A stretch of DNA of 64,000 nucleotides from Xiashengella succiniciproducens. GTDB lineage: Bacteria > Bacteroidota > Bacteroidia > Bacteroidales > Marinilabiliaceae. Below, piece by piece: positions 48,166-58,634 of this stretch. Location of the stretch: NCBI RefSeq assembly GCF_023674465.1, contig NZ_CP098400.1, positions 2,074,801-2,138,800 on the forward strand, written 5' to 3'. The notes under the pieces are model-generated. The model saw only the letters and a program-made list of their open reading frames with translations, was not told the origin of the DNA and searched no databases. Within the stretch, counting starts at the first letter, position 1; each line of letters opens with the position of its first letter. A program made the position numbers and the translations under genes.

Positions 48166-49791
48166 TTACTTCAAATCACTTTTTTTTAGCTTAAATGATG
48201 TGATTAGTGCTCCATGATCGGAAGGAAAGCCAAGCTCATGTGTATTAATTACCCTTGAATGCAAGGGTTCAAGTCTGGATCCATTGTAAAAGATAAAGCT
48301 TTCCCTATCGTGAAGTACTTCTTTAAAAATTGGGGACCAGGTATGTCCCGGCCATGCCCTTACATCAGGATAGAGCTGACGGTAACTGTCAATAAAGCCT
48401 GCCCTGGTCAATGCATAAGTAGCGGGATACTCGAGAGCAACTCCATAATGCAGGTCTTTATTCTCTTCAGTCCAGTCAAGATGAGAACCCGAATTAAAAT
48501 CACCAGCAAGTATAAGTGGAACATCATCATTACGGTCTACCAAGGTTTGAAGTTCCCAAACTATATATCGCATCTCAGCACCCCGACTTTCCAGTTCCCT
48601 GGCCATCAATGTATCTGGATCAGCAACTCCAGACATAATATAAGGGCCGTTATTTGGTGAGAAGTTTAGATATACCGGACAAAACAGTATCGGATTTTCG
48701 TTGGGTAGTTCTACAGTTACTGCACCAGAAGCCCTCCTTCTGTATATATCATAAGTTTCCCCCAGAGGATAGCGGCTAATCACACTCAAGCCACCACTTC
48801 TCTTGTATAGATAAAAACCCAGGATTTCAGCAACAGTCACTTCAGTCCCAAAGCCATCCTGCATTGATATTATATCAGCACCTGACTCACGTATTATTTC
48901 TGCAATTCTGTGGACACCGACAAACTTACCGGAACGCACACCTCCTCCCCAGGTGTTCCAACTCATAACTGAAATAGTATCAGGAACAGTCATACGTTGT
49001 TTGAAACCTGGAGCTTTATACTGTTCAAAAATCGCCTTTACCTGACTGTCACTCAACACCCGGCTCCAAACCGTCAGATTGTCGATTACTCCATTGTAAC
49101 AGTCTATTACAGGATCGGCAGAATAAGGGTCTGCACCAATAAAAAGTCGACTGTTGAAAATCGAAAAGTCCTCTTGTGCAAGTGAATATATGGCTACAGT
49201 TACTCCGTCATAATATAGTCTTACCTCCTTCTTTTGGAAGTTTACCGAAAAACCTACCATGTGCCATTTCCCGTCATTGATAGGTTGTCTGGAAGGAAGC
49301 GGATTATAGTGAGCTTCATTGACTCCATCTGTCATATGCCAGCTCCATGAACCATAATTCCCGGTCTCAATGGTCCATCCAAAGGGTTCAAAATCTTCTA
49401 TCTCGTTCTTCTGACCAACTATTACATAGTTATTAAAGTCATACGGCGATAACCTGGTCCACAGCAACAAGGTAGTTCCCGGATAGTCCGTAATCCTTGT
49501 CACCTGATCATTTGATACTATTATAGGTTTTCTGAATAATGCCGTATGAGACAAATCGAGAGCCTGGCCATCTACTCCATCTGTATAGCTCACATTTCCA
49601 TGTCCCCTAAAAACCACAGGTAACACTCCAGAGTTAACTACCTCTCCGTCGAAATCAATTGAGATAAGCGGCAATGAAGGGAGTCCGGTTTTATCACCAG
49701 AAGAAAGCGAGCAAGATGAAAGCATCAGGATCAGCAATCCAAGGCAAAGTAATAGCAAGCCAGGAACTTGTTGGATACAGCTTTTCTTCAT
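48166..49791 (-). CDS. Lipoprotein with LamG-like and endonuclease/exonuclease/phosphatase domains
   Basis: A 541-residue surface or periplasmic lipoprotein (signal GLLILMLSSCSLSSGD with the lipidated Cys in LSSC). Residues about 40-255 form a LamG/concanavalin-like jelly roll, which often binds sugars (IDFDGEVVNSGVLPVVFRG, TTLLLWTRLSPYDFNNYVI, WHMVGFSVNFQKKEVRLYYDG). Residues about 270-541 form an EEP hydrolase domain with VMSWNTWGGG, LILAGDFNSGSH and the catalytic His526 in FPSDHGAL. The metal-binding position normally Glu (LQE) is Asp312 here (MQDG). A phosphodiesterase or nuclease acting outside the cytoplasm fits. It lies just upstream of the sigma factor, same strand. Confidence 0.8.
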   Translation of the reverse strand: MKKSCIQQVPGLLLLCLGLLILMLSSCSLSSGDKTGLPSLPLISIDFDGEVVNSGVLPVVFRGHGNVSYTDGVDGQALDLSHTALFRKPIIVSNDQVTRITDYPGTTLLLWTRLSPYDFNNYVIVGQKNEIEDFEPFGWTIETGNYGSWSWHMTDGVNEAHYNPLPSRQPINDGKWHMVGFSVNFQKKEVRLYYDGVTVAIYSLAQEDFSIFNSRLFIGADPYSADPVIDCYNGVIDNLTVWSRVLSDSQVKAIFEQYKAPGFKQRMTVPDTISVMSWNTWGGGVRSGKFVGVHRIAEIIRESGADIISMQDGFGTEVTVAEILGFYLYKRSGGLSVISRYPLGETYDIYRRRASGAVTVELPNENPILFCPVYLNFSPNNGPYIMSGVADPDTLMARELESRGAEMRYIVWELQTLVDRNDDVPLILAGDFNSGSHLDWTEENKDLHYGVALEYPATYALTRAGFIDSYRQLYPDVRAWPGHTWSPIFKEVLHDRESFIFYNGSRLEPLHSRVINTHELGFPSDHGALITSFKLKKSDLK

Positions 49792-49906
49792 ACTATAAGC
49801 TATTTTCTTATCACAGGCAACGTGCAGCGATCATAGAAAACGATACGTAAAAAAACACCAGTCGGTTGCAAAACCTGACCCAAACACCCGCCTGTCAATC
49901 TGTATT

Positions 49907-52900
49907 CTACAGATTCTCAAGCCTATCGATCATAAGATTCAGTTCTCTTACAAGATCTGCAAATAGGGATTCAAACTGAGGATCGTTTTCCTTATATGCC
50001 TTCTCGGTCTGTATTGACAATGGATAGATAATTGATGCTTCCATAGTGCCGGCCATACCCTTGAGAGAGTGGAGCATACGCCTTATACCTTCAGTATTTC
50101 CGGCCTTTTCAAGTTCTCTGTAGTTGTCTTCAAACTGCCTGTAATCATGACAGAAACCTCTAAGCAGACGTTTGTACAAATCACTGCGACCTCCCATCCT
50201 CTTTATTCCAGCCTGAACATTCAGTCCTTCAAGCTCAGGAAAATCATAAACAACTGTTTCATCCTCAACGCCGGTTACCTCAGTATCAACTTCTTCAGGC
50301 CCAAATACAAGGCGGTAAATTACCTTGAACATGTCTTCAGGGTCTATGGGTTTGGCCACCATATCATTCATTCCAGCCTGACGACATTTGGGCTCCACAT
50401 CGGCAAAGGCATCTGCCGTCATTGCAGCAATTGGAATATCCTTCCAGCCCGCTACCTCTCTAAGCTTACGTGTTGCTTCAAAGCCATCCATCTCAGGCAT
50501 GTTGATATCCATAAGAACCAGGTCATAGGGACATTTGCCCTTGTACGAGAGAGCAAGGTCTATTGCTTCCTTTCCTCCTGAGACAACATCCGACTTTATC
50601 GATGCCATAGCCAGCAGTTCCATAGCCAACACCCTATTACTTGCAGTGTCATCTACTACAAGTACTCTGAGTGGTTTCCTTTCACGAATCATATCCCTGT
50701 ACAACTTTCTCCTTGGGGCATGGCCTTCGCCTGCCACACCCCCACCTAGCACATCCATTATTGCATCAAACAGCAGGGTGTAGTTGACAGGCTTGTTGAG
50801 CAATACAATATTGGTGTTCTCTACAAGGCGTTTTAGGTCTGTTTCATTAAATGGAGTGCAGAATAGAACCAGATGTTCAAAACAGTCCTTGTACTTGTCA
50901 AGTCTCTCAAGAGCCAGAACATTATCAGCTCCAAAAATATTGGTATCAAGGAACAAAATCCTGAACGGATCCAGCTTTCTCACATTCTCAAGTTCTACCT
51001 GCAGATCCTTACGGGAGTTAACAGCCCTTGCGTTGAAACCAAAGTATTGTAGCATCTTCCTGAAGGCATTGCTCGTGGTACGTCCAGCATCTGCAACAAG
51101 GACCAATTCTCCGTCAGACTCAAATGCCTTGCGCATCTGTTCCTTCTTTTGAACCTTTTGCATATCTGCCTTCACTGTAAAGAAGAAAGTACTGCCGGAG
51201 CCATATTCACTTTCAACCCAGATAGTTCCACCCATCAGATTGGTAAGTCGCTTACAAATAGCTAGTCCCAGACCTGTACCACCGTATTTCCTTGTTATAG
51301 AAACGTCGGCCTGCGTAAAGGCCTTGAAAAGATTGGCTTTTTGATCATCCTTCAGTCCGATACCAGTATCTGAAACAGCAAAGAGGAGTTCTGCCTTACC
51401 CTCATCCTCCGACTTAAGGGAAATATTTACAATCACTTCACCCTGATCGGTAAACTTTATTGCATTGTTTACAAGGTTGACCAATACCTGTTCAATACGC
51501 ATCGGATCACCAATAAGGTCGAGTGGCACCTGTGGATCACAGTTGAAAATCAGGTTAAGTCCCTTTTCGTAAGCACGGAAATACACTATATCAGCAAGGT
51601 TTTGCAAAACCGACTCAAGGTCGAAGTCAATATGTTCGAGATCGAGCCTACCGGCTTCGATCTTAGAGAAATCGAGGATGTCATTAATAATACCTAGCAA
51701 GGAGCGTGAAGACGACTGAATTCTTTTCAGGTAACCCGAATGTTCTGATGATTCCATTTTCTCAATACCCAGGTGAGTCCAACCGATTATGGCATTAAGA
51801 GGAGTGCGTATCTCATGGCTCATACGTGCAAGGAAATCGCTCTTGGCCCTTGTTGCGGCCTCCGCTGCCTCCTTGGCTTTCTGGAGTTCGATAGCACTCT
51901 CGTTTCGCATCAGCACGATACCCAGTGTAGCAGCAAAAGCTTTGAAAAGCGTTATATGAGATTCGTTCCAGTTGCCCGGTAGATTATTGTTCCCAAAGCC
52001 CAGGAAGCCCCAGAACCGGTCCTTCATAAACACGGGAACAAGCATAATAGAACTGAGATTCATGCTCTTCATAAAGCTTGCCTCTGCAGGACTTGCAGTG
52101 CGGTAGTTTTCAGCCACCTCCTTACCATGGGTAAATCTGTGATACCATGTCGTAGACACAGAATCATAAGGTACAGGTTCGAAATTAGTCCTGTTGATAG
52201 GAGCAAGCACCGAACGGTCAATCTCGACAAGGTGTTCGATAAAGACTTTGGAATTGCTTCCACCCTGTTTGTTGGCAAAAACAAAGGCTCTGTCCACATC
52301 TGCACCTGCACTCATAACGCTTAGAGCTCTAACCAGTGCCTCATTGGGATCATCATTTGCAATAAGTTCCTTGACTGCTTCGGTAACACTTTCAAGAAGT
52401 CTGTCCCTCAGCATTAGCTCAGACAGAGCTTCCTTTTGTGCAGTAATATCTATGATTACCCCCTGAAGGGTGACCTTGGTTGAATCAGGTTCGTATACTG
52501 GCATCCCCTTCTCATAGACCCACTTACGGTTGCCCATAAGGTCTCGAATCCTGTACTCCATCTCATATGGTCTCTGTCGCAGTACAGCCTGCCGGATAAT
52601 CTCCCTCACCTTTATCTCATCCTCTCTCTCGATGAATGGGATAAGAGACTGTCCCTCCTTTATAAATGAGTTTATGCCAAGTCCAACAAGCTTCTCTACC
52701 CCACCGCTTATGAAAAGCATTGTACGCATTGCATCATTCTGGCATATATATACAACACCGGGTACGTTAGACACAATGTTACGGTAGTTTTCACGGCTCC
52801 TTTCAAGATCTGAGAGAGCCTTGCGCAATTCAGTAATATCGGTAGAAACCCCCACGATTGATACTACCTCTCCATCCTGGTTCTGTATAGGGAATTTGTT

Positions 52901-54160
52901 AGACAGGAAGGTACGCCTTCCAGAGGATGACTCCATGTATTCCTCTACCTGTATGGGTTTACCGGTCTTTATAACCTCTTTGTCATTGCTGCTAATAAGT
53001 AGAGCATATTCAGGCGGAAAGACTTCCTCATCAGTTCTTCCGATAATACGGTGAGCCTCTATACCAAGCAGCTCCTCCATAGGTTGATTGACCAAGGTAT
53101 ATCTCCCCGTCAGGTCCTTGACATAAATAAGTGATGCACTATTATTTATTACATCATTTAGCAGTTTTCTGTTTTCTTCCAGCTGCTTATCCTTAGCCTC
53201 CCTTAGCTTCTCTTCACCGGCAACTCTTATTATATAAAGGATGGCCATTATAAAGCCGAAAGCAATAGAGGAGACAATGATGATCATTATAATCCAAAGG
53301 CTCCATCTGGACCAGTCTTTCATCGCCTGGTTGTGATAGTTGTTGGCATCCTCTACCGTTTTCTGTACGGCCAGGGAACTGTCAACCAGCATGTCTTCTG
53401 CTTCCTTTAACTCGTAGATTGCCTTTGCCAGTTCAAGGGTTTCATTCTGATAAGCACTGAGATCTCTGCTGAGGCTTTTAAGTACCTGACCGGCATGTGA
53501 CCCCGGTGCGACAATGTCCTCGGGAGGAATAAGGGCCCTGATACGCTGGAACACCATTCTTACAGAATCGGGACTTACAACAACTCTGGGATAATCCCAT
53601 ATCTCCTTCTCAATAGCTTCGATATGAAGTAATTGAAACAGAAGTTCGTTATGTACTCCATCACCCTTAGCGAGAGCTGAACCTGCAGGAGGCCGCGGTA
53701 GCGGCTCCTGGGCAGCCAGGAATATCCTGTGAAATAGAGAATCCATACGTTGCTCGGTACGGAGTCTCTTGTCGTGAAGACTTATAAACTTAAACCAATA
53801 GGAATGGAACTTATCAATCCATTCATCCACCGGCTCCAATTCTGTACGACTTTTTGAATAAAGCCGTGTATTCCTTGCATCCTCAAGAGCATTATTGATT
53901 TCATTGATAAGGCTGTCAACGACCGAGATATCGGTTGTCTCACTGTAGAAGGAGAAGCTACGGGTCTCAATACGGGCAAGGTAAATTCGGCGAAGCAACT
54001 GGTCAACCTTCTCCGTACTTTCGATCCAGTGATTAAGTCTTTGGAATCCGTAAATGGTAGCAGCCGATACAAGCAATAGCATCAGCAGGATAATGATAAA
54101 TCCTCTGAACACTTTCCTGCTAATGGAGCTGTTACTGGTCTTTATGGATCGTATCAACAT
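49907..54160 (-). CDS. Hybrid sensor histidine kinase with PAS, GAF, two REC and HPt domains
   Basis: A 1417-residue phosphorelay protein. Two membrane helices (about 17-39 and 287-311) enclose a helical periplasmic sensor of about 245 residues. Next come PAS domains (about 333-445 with [20 protein letters not shown], and about 455-575), a GAF domain (about 590-755), HisKA with phospho-accepting His782 ([15 protein letters not shown]) and HATPase ([22 protein letters not shown]). REC1 (about 1040-1150) has lost the usual paired acids. REC2 is intact with Asp1218 ([13 protein letters not shown]). HPt has His1364 (LHSLKGMAG). It lies 115 bases from the lipoprotein/sigma cluster on the same strand; no separate output regulator is adjacent. 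The ligand is unknown. Confidence 0.9.
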   Translation of the reverse strand: MLIRSIKTSNSSISRKVFRGFIIILLMLLLVSAATIYGFQRLNHWIESTEKVDQLLRRIYLARIETRSFSFYSETTDISVVDSLINEINNALEDARNTRLYSKSRTELEPVDEWIDKFHSYWFKFISLHDKRLRTEQRMDSLFHRIFLAAQEPLPRPPAGSALAKGDGVHNELLFQLLHIEAIEKEIWDYPRVVVSPDSVRMVFQRIRALIPPEDIVAPGSHAGQVLKSLSRDLSAYQNETLELAKAIYELKEAEDMLVDSSLAVQKTVEDANNYHNQAMKDWSRWSLWIIMIIIVSSIAFGFIMAILYIIRVAGEEKLREAKDKQLEENRKLLNDVINNSASLIYVKDLTGRYTLVNQPMEELLGIEAHRIIGRTDEEVFPPEYALLISSNDKEVIKTGKPIQVEEYMESSSGRRTFLSNKFPIQNQDGEVVSIVGVSTDITELRKALSDLERSRENYRNIVSNVPGVVYICQNDAMRTMLFISGGVEKLVGLGINSFIKEGQSLIPFIEREDEIKVREIIRQAVLRQRPYEMEYRIRDLMGNRKWVYEKGMPVYEPDSTKVTLQGVIIDITAQKEALSELMLRDRLLESVTEAVKELIANDDPNEALVRALSVMSAGADVDRAFVFANKQGGSNSKVFIEHLVEIDRSVLAPINRTNFEPVPYDSVSTTWYHRFTHGKEVAENYRTASPAEASFMKSMNLSSIMLVPVFMKDRFWGFLGFGNNNLPGNWNESHITLFKAFAATLGIVLMRNESAIELQKAKEAAEAATRAKSDFLARMSHEIRTPLNAIIGWTHLGIEKMESSEHSGYLKRIQSSSRSLLGIINDILDFSKIEAGRLDLEHIDFDLESVLQNLADIVYFRAYEKGLNLIFNCDPQVPLDLIGDPMRIEQVLVNLVNNAIKFTDQGEVIVNISLKSEDEGKAELLFAVSDTGIGLKDDQKANLFKAFTQADVSITRKYGGTGLGLAICKRLTNLMGGTIWVESEYGSGSTFFFTVKADMQKVQKKEQMRKAFESDGELVLVADAGRTTSNAFRKMLQYFGFNARAVNSRKDLQVELENVRKLDPFRILFLDTNIFGADNVLALERLDKYKDCFEHLVLFCTPFNETDLKRLVENTNIVLLNKPVNYTLLFDAIMDVLGGGVAGEGHAPRRKLYRDMIRERKPLRVLVVDDTASNRVLAMELLAMASIKSDVVSGGKEAIDLALSYKGKCPYDLVLMDINMPEMDGFEATRKLREVAGWKDIPIAAMTADAFADVEPKCRQAGMNDMVAKPIDPEDMFKVIYRLVFGPEEVDTEVTGVEDETVVYDFPELEGLNVQAGIKRMGGRSDLYKRLLRGFCHDYRQFEDNYRELEKAGNTEGIRRMLHSLKGMAGTMEASIIYPLSIQTEKAYKENDPQFESLFADLVRELNLMIDRLENL

Positions 54161-54254
54161 GCAGAGGATTGTTTGTTTCGGCCTTAATGACTTACAAACA
54201 TCGTAAAAATTTGGATAATTACACTATCTTAGTCGCCAAAACTCAGGCACATTT

Positions 54255-55775
54255 ATGAAGTTACGATTACTCAAGCCTTGCGCGCTTTCCCTGCTTTTCG
54301 TATTAGCCTTCCACCCTGCTTTTTCAGAGAGTACAGATAACAGAACCAGGCAACTTCCTGTCGAATTCAGGGGTGTATGGGTTGCTACAGTCACCAACAT
54401 TGACTGGCCTTCAAAGAGAACCCTGAGTGTTGAGGAACTTAAGAAAGAGGCTCTCAATATAATTGAGTTGCATCATAAAATGGGCATGAATACCATCATC
54501 CTGCAGGTAAGGCCTTCAGGTGATGCCATTTACCCTACAAACCTGGCGCCATGGTCTGTTTATCTAACAGGGAAACAAGGCAACGCACCTGAAGGCGGTT
54601 TTGACCCGCTTAAGTTTTGGGTGGATGAATGTAAGAAAAGGAATATTGAACTTCACGCATGGATAAATCCTTTCAGGGCATCACTTCACAGTACTGATTC
54701 ACTTACAGAAAATCATCCTGCCAGACTTCATCCGGAGTGGGTTGTCGAATACAACGGTAAGTTGTATTTCGATCCGGGTATACCGGAAGTAAGACATCAC
54801 CTGACTGAAGTTATAAGGGAGTTAGTAAGAAACTACGACATCGCTGCTATTCATATTGACGATTATTTCTACCCATACCCTGCTACCGGCTTTGTTTTCA
54901 AAGATTCAGCAAGCTATGAGGCCAGGTCGGAGGAAGAACGTCATCTCAGCATCCACGACTGGAGGAGGTCCAATACTGACAAATTTATAATGGAAGCCAG
55001 TGCTGCCATTCATGCAGAAAAGGCTTATGTGAAATTTGGTATCAGTCCCTTTGGAGTGTGGCGCAACAAGAGTGAAGACCCACGTGGAAGTGACACCAGA
55101 GCAGGGGTAACATCCTATGATCATCTGTATGCCGATGTGGTGAAATGGGCTCATCAGGGATGGATTGATTATGTTATACCTCAGATCTACTGGTCATCAC
55201 GCGACAAAGCGGCCAACTTCCTGAAGCTTGCCCAGTGGTGGAATGATAATATCACTGACAGGCACCTGTATATTGGGCATGGGATATACAAAATCAATGG
55301 AACCCAGGAAAACTGGGATGACCCTAATGAGTTGAAACAGCAGATATTATTTTCAAGAAGTCTACGAAATGTAAAGGGCAGTGCCTTTTACAGCCACAAC
55401 CATTTTCTTCGCAAAAACAACAATCTCAACCAACTACTTGAAGATTCCCTGTACAGGGATATCGCAGCTGTTCCCCCAATGGAGTGGCTTCAGAACAAAG
55501 CAAGGCCTGAACCTGTTAATAACCTCAAATACAAGCGCGGCCTTATCACCTGGGAAGCTCCAAGAGGTGCAAATACTACTGGAAAACCATTGCGTTATGT
55601 GGTTTATATAGCCAACGAGTCTGGCGGAGAAGCAGAATATATTACAAGGAGCAGGGTCTTCAAACCCGAAAGCAAAACAATGCCCGGAAGGGGGCGATTT
55701 TCAATCCAGGTGGCTGTTATGGATGCAGACAACAGCATCAGTGAGAAAAGTGAAGTTTTAAAAATAAGGTATTAA
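54255..55775 (+). CDS. GHL10 (DUF187) glycoside hydrolase-like protein
   Basis: A 506-residue secreted protein (signal peptide about 1-24, LLFVLAFHPAFSES). The glycosyl-hydrolase-like 10 domain covers about 32-345, with the family pattern EFRGVWVATVTNIDWPS, then NTIILQVRPSGDAIY, LHAWINPFRA, AIHIDDYFYPY and VIPQIYWSS. A fibronectin type III-like end follows (about 410-506). Some family members hydrolyse peptidoglycan-derived or other glycans, but the substrate here is unknown. It leads a plus-strand run with the FNR and rlmN genes (6-base gap to the next). It diverges from the hybrid kinase across 94 bases. Confidence 0.85.
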   Translation: MKLRLLKPCALSLLFVLAFHPAFSESTDNRTRQLPVEFRGVWVATVTNIDWPSKRTLSVEELKKEALNIIELHHKMGMNTIILQVRPSGDAIYPTNLAPWSVYLTGKQGNAPEGGFDPLKFWVDECKKRNIELHAWINPFRASLHSTDSLTENHPARLHPEWVVEYNGKLYFDPGIPEVRHHLTEVIRELVRNYDIAAIHIDDYFYPYPATGFVFKDSASYEARSEEERHLSIHDWRRSNTDKFIMEASAAIHAEKAYVKFGISPFGVWRNKSEDPRGSDTRAGVTSYDHLYADVVKWAHQGWIDYVIPQIYWSSRDKAANFLKLAQWWNDNITDRHLYIGHGIYKINGTQENWDDPNELKQQILFSRSLRNVKGSAFYSHNHFLRKNNNLNQLLEDSLYRDIAAVPPMEWLQNKARPEPVNNLKYKRGLITWEAPRGANTTGKPLRYVVYIANESGGEAEYITRSRVFKPESKTMPGRGRFSIQVAVMDADNSISEKSEVLKIRY

Positions 55776-55781
55776 CATCAA

Positions 55782-56453
55782 ATGTCAGGAACAGGAAGAA
55801 GGAGAATAGAACTAAGACCTGCGGACGTAATTTCCAACACTGAGATTGTGCCCGGTGTGTATGTAATGGAGATTGAGAAACATAGTGATTTTGTCCCGGG
55901 ACAACTTATTGCTGCAGCCCGACACCCTGATGATGAGCCACGGCTGTACAGTATTGCCTGTGGGAAAGATCATCCGACTTTGCGCATACTTTATGATGTA
56001 AAACCGGATGGAGTACTTACACCAGCTATGGCCGTCATGAAGAGTGGAGATGTGTTGTATATCTCATCACCCTTCGGGCGTTTTACCAGAACGCCCGAAA
56101 ATTCCTGGTGGATAGCCACAGGCACAGGTATTGCCCCTTTCGTGTCAATGACTGAGTCGGGTGAGTCAGCCAACCGTACCCTTTTGCACGGAGCGCGTTA
56201 CCGCGACAATTTTTTCTTTCAGGATCTTTTTATAGAAAGAATGGAAGGACGCTATCTGAGATTTTGTACGGGAGAGCAGGGGCCCGGACTGATTGAAGGG
56301 AGGATAACATCCTATTTAAAAGAAAGTAATGATATAAGGCCGGAAATTAAGTATTACCTTTGCGGCAGCGCAGATATGGTAGTTGAAGTACGTGATATCC
56401 TGCTTCAACGAGGTGTCCCTTTTGATAATATTATTGCGGAGATCTATTTTTGA
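55782..56453 (+). CDS. Ferredoxin/flavodoxin-NADP+ reductase
   Basis: A 223-residue flavoenzyme that moves electrons between NADPH and ferredoxin or flavodoxin. The FAD motif RLYSIA (R-x-Y-S) is near residue 50. The NADP site GTGIAPFVSM is near 110 and YLCGSADMV near 190. The chain ends in aromatic residues (AEIYF), as in plant-type and bacterial FNRs. Its stop codon TGA (56451-56453) overlaps the rlmN ATG by one base, so translation of the two is probably coupled. RlmN needs reducing equivalents, which makes a functional link plausible. Confidence 0.85.
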   Translation: MSGTGRRRIELRPADVISNTEIVPGVYVMEIEKHSDFVPGQLIAAARHPDDEPRLYSIACGKDHPTLRILYDVKPDGVLTPAMAVMKSGDVLYISSPFGRFTRTPENSWWIATGTGIAPFVSMTESGESANRTLLHGARYRDNFFFQDLFIERMEGRYLRFCTGEQGPGLIEGRITSYLKESNDIRPEIKYYLCGSADMVVEVRDILLQRGVPFDNIIAEIYF

Positions 56454-57499
56454 TGGACAACAGGGAAGCATTATTAGGAAAGACGCCTGAAGAACTCAGA
56501 CAGGTAGTGGAGGAGCTGGACCTTCCTGGATTTACAGCATCACAGATAAGCAACTGGCTTTATCAGAAGAAGGTTGCTGGCATTGAAGAGATGACCAACC
56601 TGTCAAAGAAGGCCAGAGCCATGCTGCAGGATAAATATGTTGTAGGTCGCACGACACCTTCACGTGTACAGACTTCAGTAGATGGCACAAAGAAATATCT
56701 TTTCCCTGCACACAGGAATCTGTTCATTGAATCAGCTTACATACCAGAGGAAAATCGAAAGACCCTATGTGTCTCATCACAGGTGGGATGCAAAATGGGC
56801 TGTCTTTTTTGCATGACCGGCAAGCAGGGCTTTCAAGCCCAGCTTAGTGCAGGAGAGATTATCAACCAGGTATTGAGCATTGAGGAAAGTGACCAGCTCT
56901 CCAACCTGGTGTACATGGGTATGGGTGAGCCTATGGATAATCTGGATCAGGTTCTCAAGTCCCTTCAGATACTTACCTCCGAATGGGGTATGGGCTGGAG
57001 TCCTCGCCGTATCAATGTATCTACTATCGGAGTCATCCCTGCCATGCGCAGGTTTATAGAGGAAAGTGAGGCTCACCTTGCAATAAGTCTCCATTCCCCC
57101 TTTGATGAAGAGCGTCGGAGATTAATGCCGATTCAACAAGTGTATTCTATTGAGAATGTTGTTGAGACCCTGAGGGAATACGACTTTGGCCGTCAGAGAA
57201 GGATCTCATTTGAGTATATCATGTTTGACGGATTGAATGATACACCAAACCATGTAAAGGGTATCACCAAACTACTCAACGGCTTAAGGTGCAGGATAAA
57301 CTTAATAAAGTTTCACTCCATCCCCGACTCACCTCTCAAAGGCACCTCACCTGAAAGGATGCAGTGGTTTGCCGACCAGCTCAATAAAAAAGGAATAGTC
57401 ACTACAGTTCGCCGCTCACGTGGAGAAGACATATACGCTGCATGTGGTCTTCTGTCTACCAAGACCCTTGTGAAAAAAGAAGACACTAAGGATTTCTGA
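56453..57499 (+). CDS. rlmN: 23S rRNA (adenine-2503-C2)-methyltransferase RlmN
   Basis: A 348-residue radical-SAM enzyme that methylates A2503 of 23S rRNA (and often A37 of some tRNAs). The cluster-binding cysteines are Cys113, Cys117 and Cys120 (CKMGCLFC). MGMGEPMDN and the SAM region follow (SPRRINVSTIGVIPAMRR, HLAISLHSPFDEERRRLMP). The late catalytic Cys is in SRGEDIYAACGLL. The ATG at 56453 overlaps the FNR stop codon by one base; a TTG one codon earlier is less likely. It is RlmN rather than Cfr by overall length and context, without resistance-island signs. Confidence 0.95.
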   Translation: MDNREALLGKTPEELRQVVEELDLPGFTASQISNWLYQKKVAGIEEMTNLSKKARAMLQDKYVVGRTTPSRVQTSVDGTKKYLFPAHRNLFIESAYIPEENRKTLCVSSQVGCKMGCLFCMTGKQGFQAQLSAGEIINQVLSIEESDQLSNLVYMGMGEPMDNLDQVLKSLQILTSEWGMGWSPRRINVSTIGVIPAMRRFIEESEAHLAISLHSPFDEERRRLMPIQQVYSIENVVETLREYDFGRQRRISFEYIMFDGLNDTPNHVKGITKLLNGLRCRINLIKFHSIPDSPLKGTSPERMQWFADQLNKKGIVTTVRRSRGEDIYAACGLLSTKTLVKKEDTKDF

Positions 57500-57683
57500 T
57501 CTTCTTCAACATACTAATTTATGGTTAATGCTTCTGTGCATTGCTAGAACCCACCATATTTAGCATTTGGGGTGGCATACGTTTATGTTACCATTGAGAG
57601 CCACAGCATATTATTAAATTGTAAATCGTGAGATTTATAATTGTTTTGCTATTTTCGCAACTTCATTTTTTGTGCAAAGGCTA

Positions 57684-58625
57684 ATGAAGGTACTTGATCA
57701 GGTAATACTTAACTTTTCGCAAGAGGGACTCTTTGCTCTCAACATAGTCATCGCCATGATAATGTTTGGGGTCGCGCTCGACATCAGATGGAGTCATTTC
57801 ATTGACCTGCTGAAAAATCCAAAATCTCTGGTTGCCGGAGTTGTTGCTCAGTTCCTCCTTCTCCCCTCCCTTACCTTTCTACTGGTTCTTGCAATTCGCC
57901 CAACTCCGACTGTTGCTCTTGGAATGATATTGGTTGCATCATGCCCGGGTGGAAACGTGTCGAATTTTATGAGTTACCTGGCCAAAGGGAATACTGCTCT
58001 TTCAGTAGGACTTACAGCGGTTTCCACATCACTGGCAGTAATAATGACACCTCTCAATTTCACAATGTGGGGTAAGCTGTATCTCAACATTCTGGAACGT
58101 AATGATGCTTCGGCATATCTGGTTCCAATCGAACTAGACCTTATGGATGTAGCCTTTACAGTATTTCTACTGCTTGGACTTCCGGTTTTGTTAGGTATGC
58201 TCTGTCGAAACTATTTTCCGCGACTCACGGCAAAGATTACAAAGCCTATCCGTACCGGCTCAATAATAATTTTTATTTCATACATTGTTATACTGCTGGG
58301 AGCAAATTTTGATCCATTCAAGAAGTATATCCATCACATCTTCCTTGTTGTACTGCTGCACAATGGCCTGGCCCTAATGGCGGGTTATCTTCTTGCAAGG
58401 TTTATGAAACTACCAGTCACCGACCGGCGGTCGGTGACTATTGAGACAGCTATCCAGAATTCAGGTTTGGCGCTTGTGCTAATATTCAATCCCAGGATAT
58501 TTCCGCCAGAACTGCAACTTGGCGGCATGGCCTTTATTGCAGCCTGGTGGGGCGTTTGGCACATAGTAAGCGGACTTACACTAGCCGGTCTTTGGTCGAG
58601 AAAAGCTCCGCAATTAAAGAGATAA
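57684..58625 (+). CDS. Bile acid:sodium symporter (BASS) family transporter
   Basis: A 313-residue membrane protein with about nine or ten hydrophobic helices. The family landmarks are MIMFGVALDIRWSHF near the start, then VASCPGGNVSNFMSYLAKGNTALSVGLTAVSTSLAVIMTPL (the sodium-site crossover region), and late on VTIETAIQNSGLALVLI. BASS proteins move organic anions with sodium; bacterial members take pantoate, 2-oxo acids or other anions, so the substrate here is open. ATG at 57684 is chosen over GTG at 57672. The 184 bases upstream contain no gene. A PlsC-type gene follows after 9 bases. Confidence 0.87.
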   Translation: MKVLDQVILNFSQEGLFALNIVIAMIMFGVALDIRWSHFIDLLKNPKSLVAGVVAQFLLLPSLTFLLVLAIRPTPTVALGMILVASCPGGNVSNFMSYLAKGNTALSVGLTAVSTSLAVIMTPLNFTMWGKLYLNILERNDASAYLVPIELDLMDVAFTVFLLLGLPVLLGMLCRNYFPRLTAKITKPIRTGSIIIFISYIVILLGANFDPFKKYIHHIFLVVLLHNGLALMAGYLLARFMKLPVTDRRSVTIETAIQNSGLALVLIFNPRIFPPELQLGGMAFIAAWWGVWHIVSGLTLAGLWSRKAPQLKR

Positions 58626-58634
58626 CGCTTAGGT

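Noticed and set aside
50069-50581. Plus-strand open frame of 170 codons inside the hybrid kinase gene
   Set aside because: Antisense to the HPt and REC2 coding region, whose motifs are intact; the frame has no recognisable protein features.
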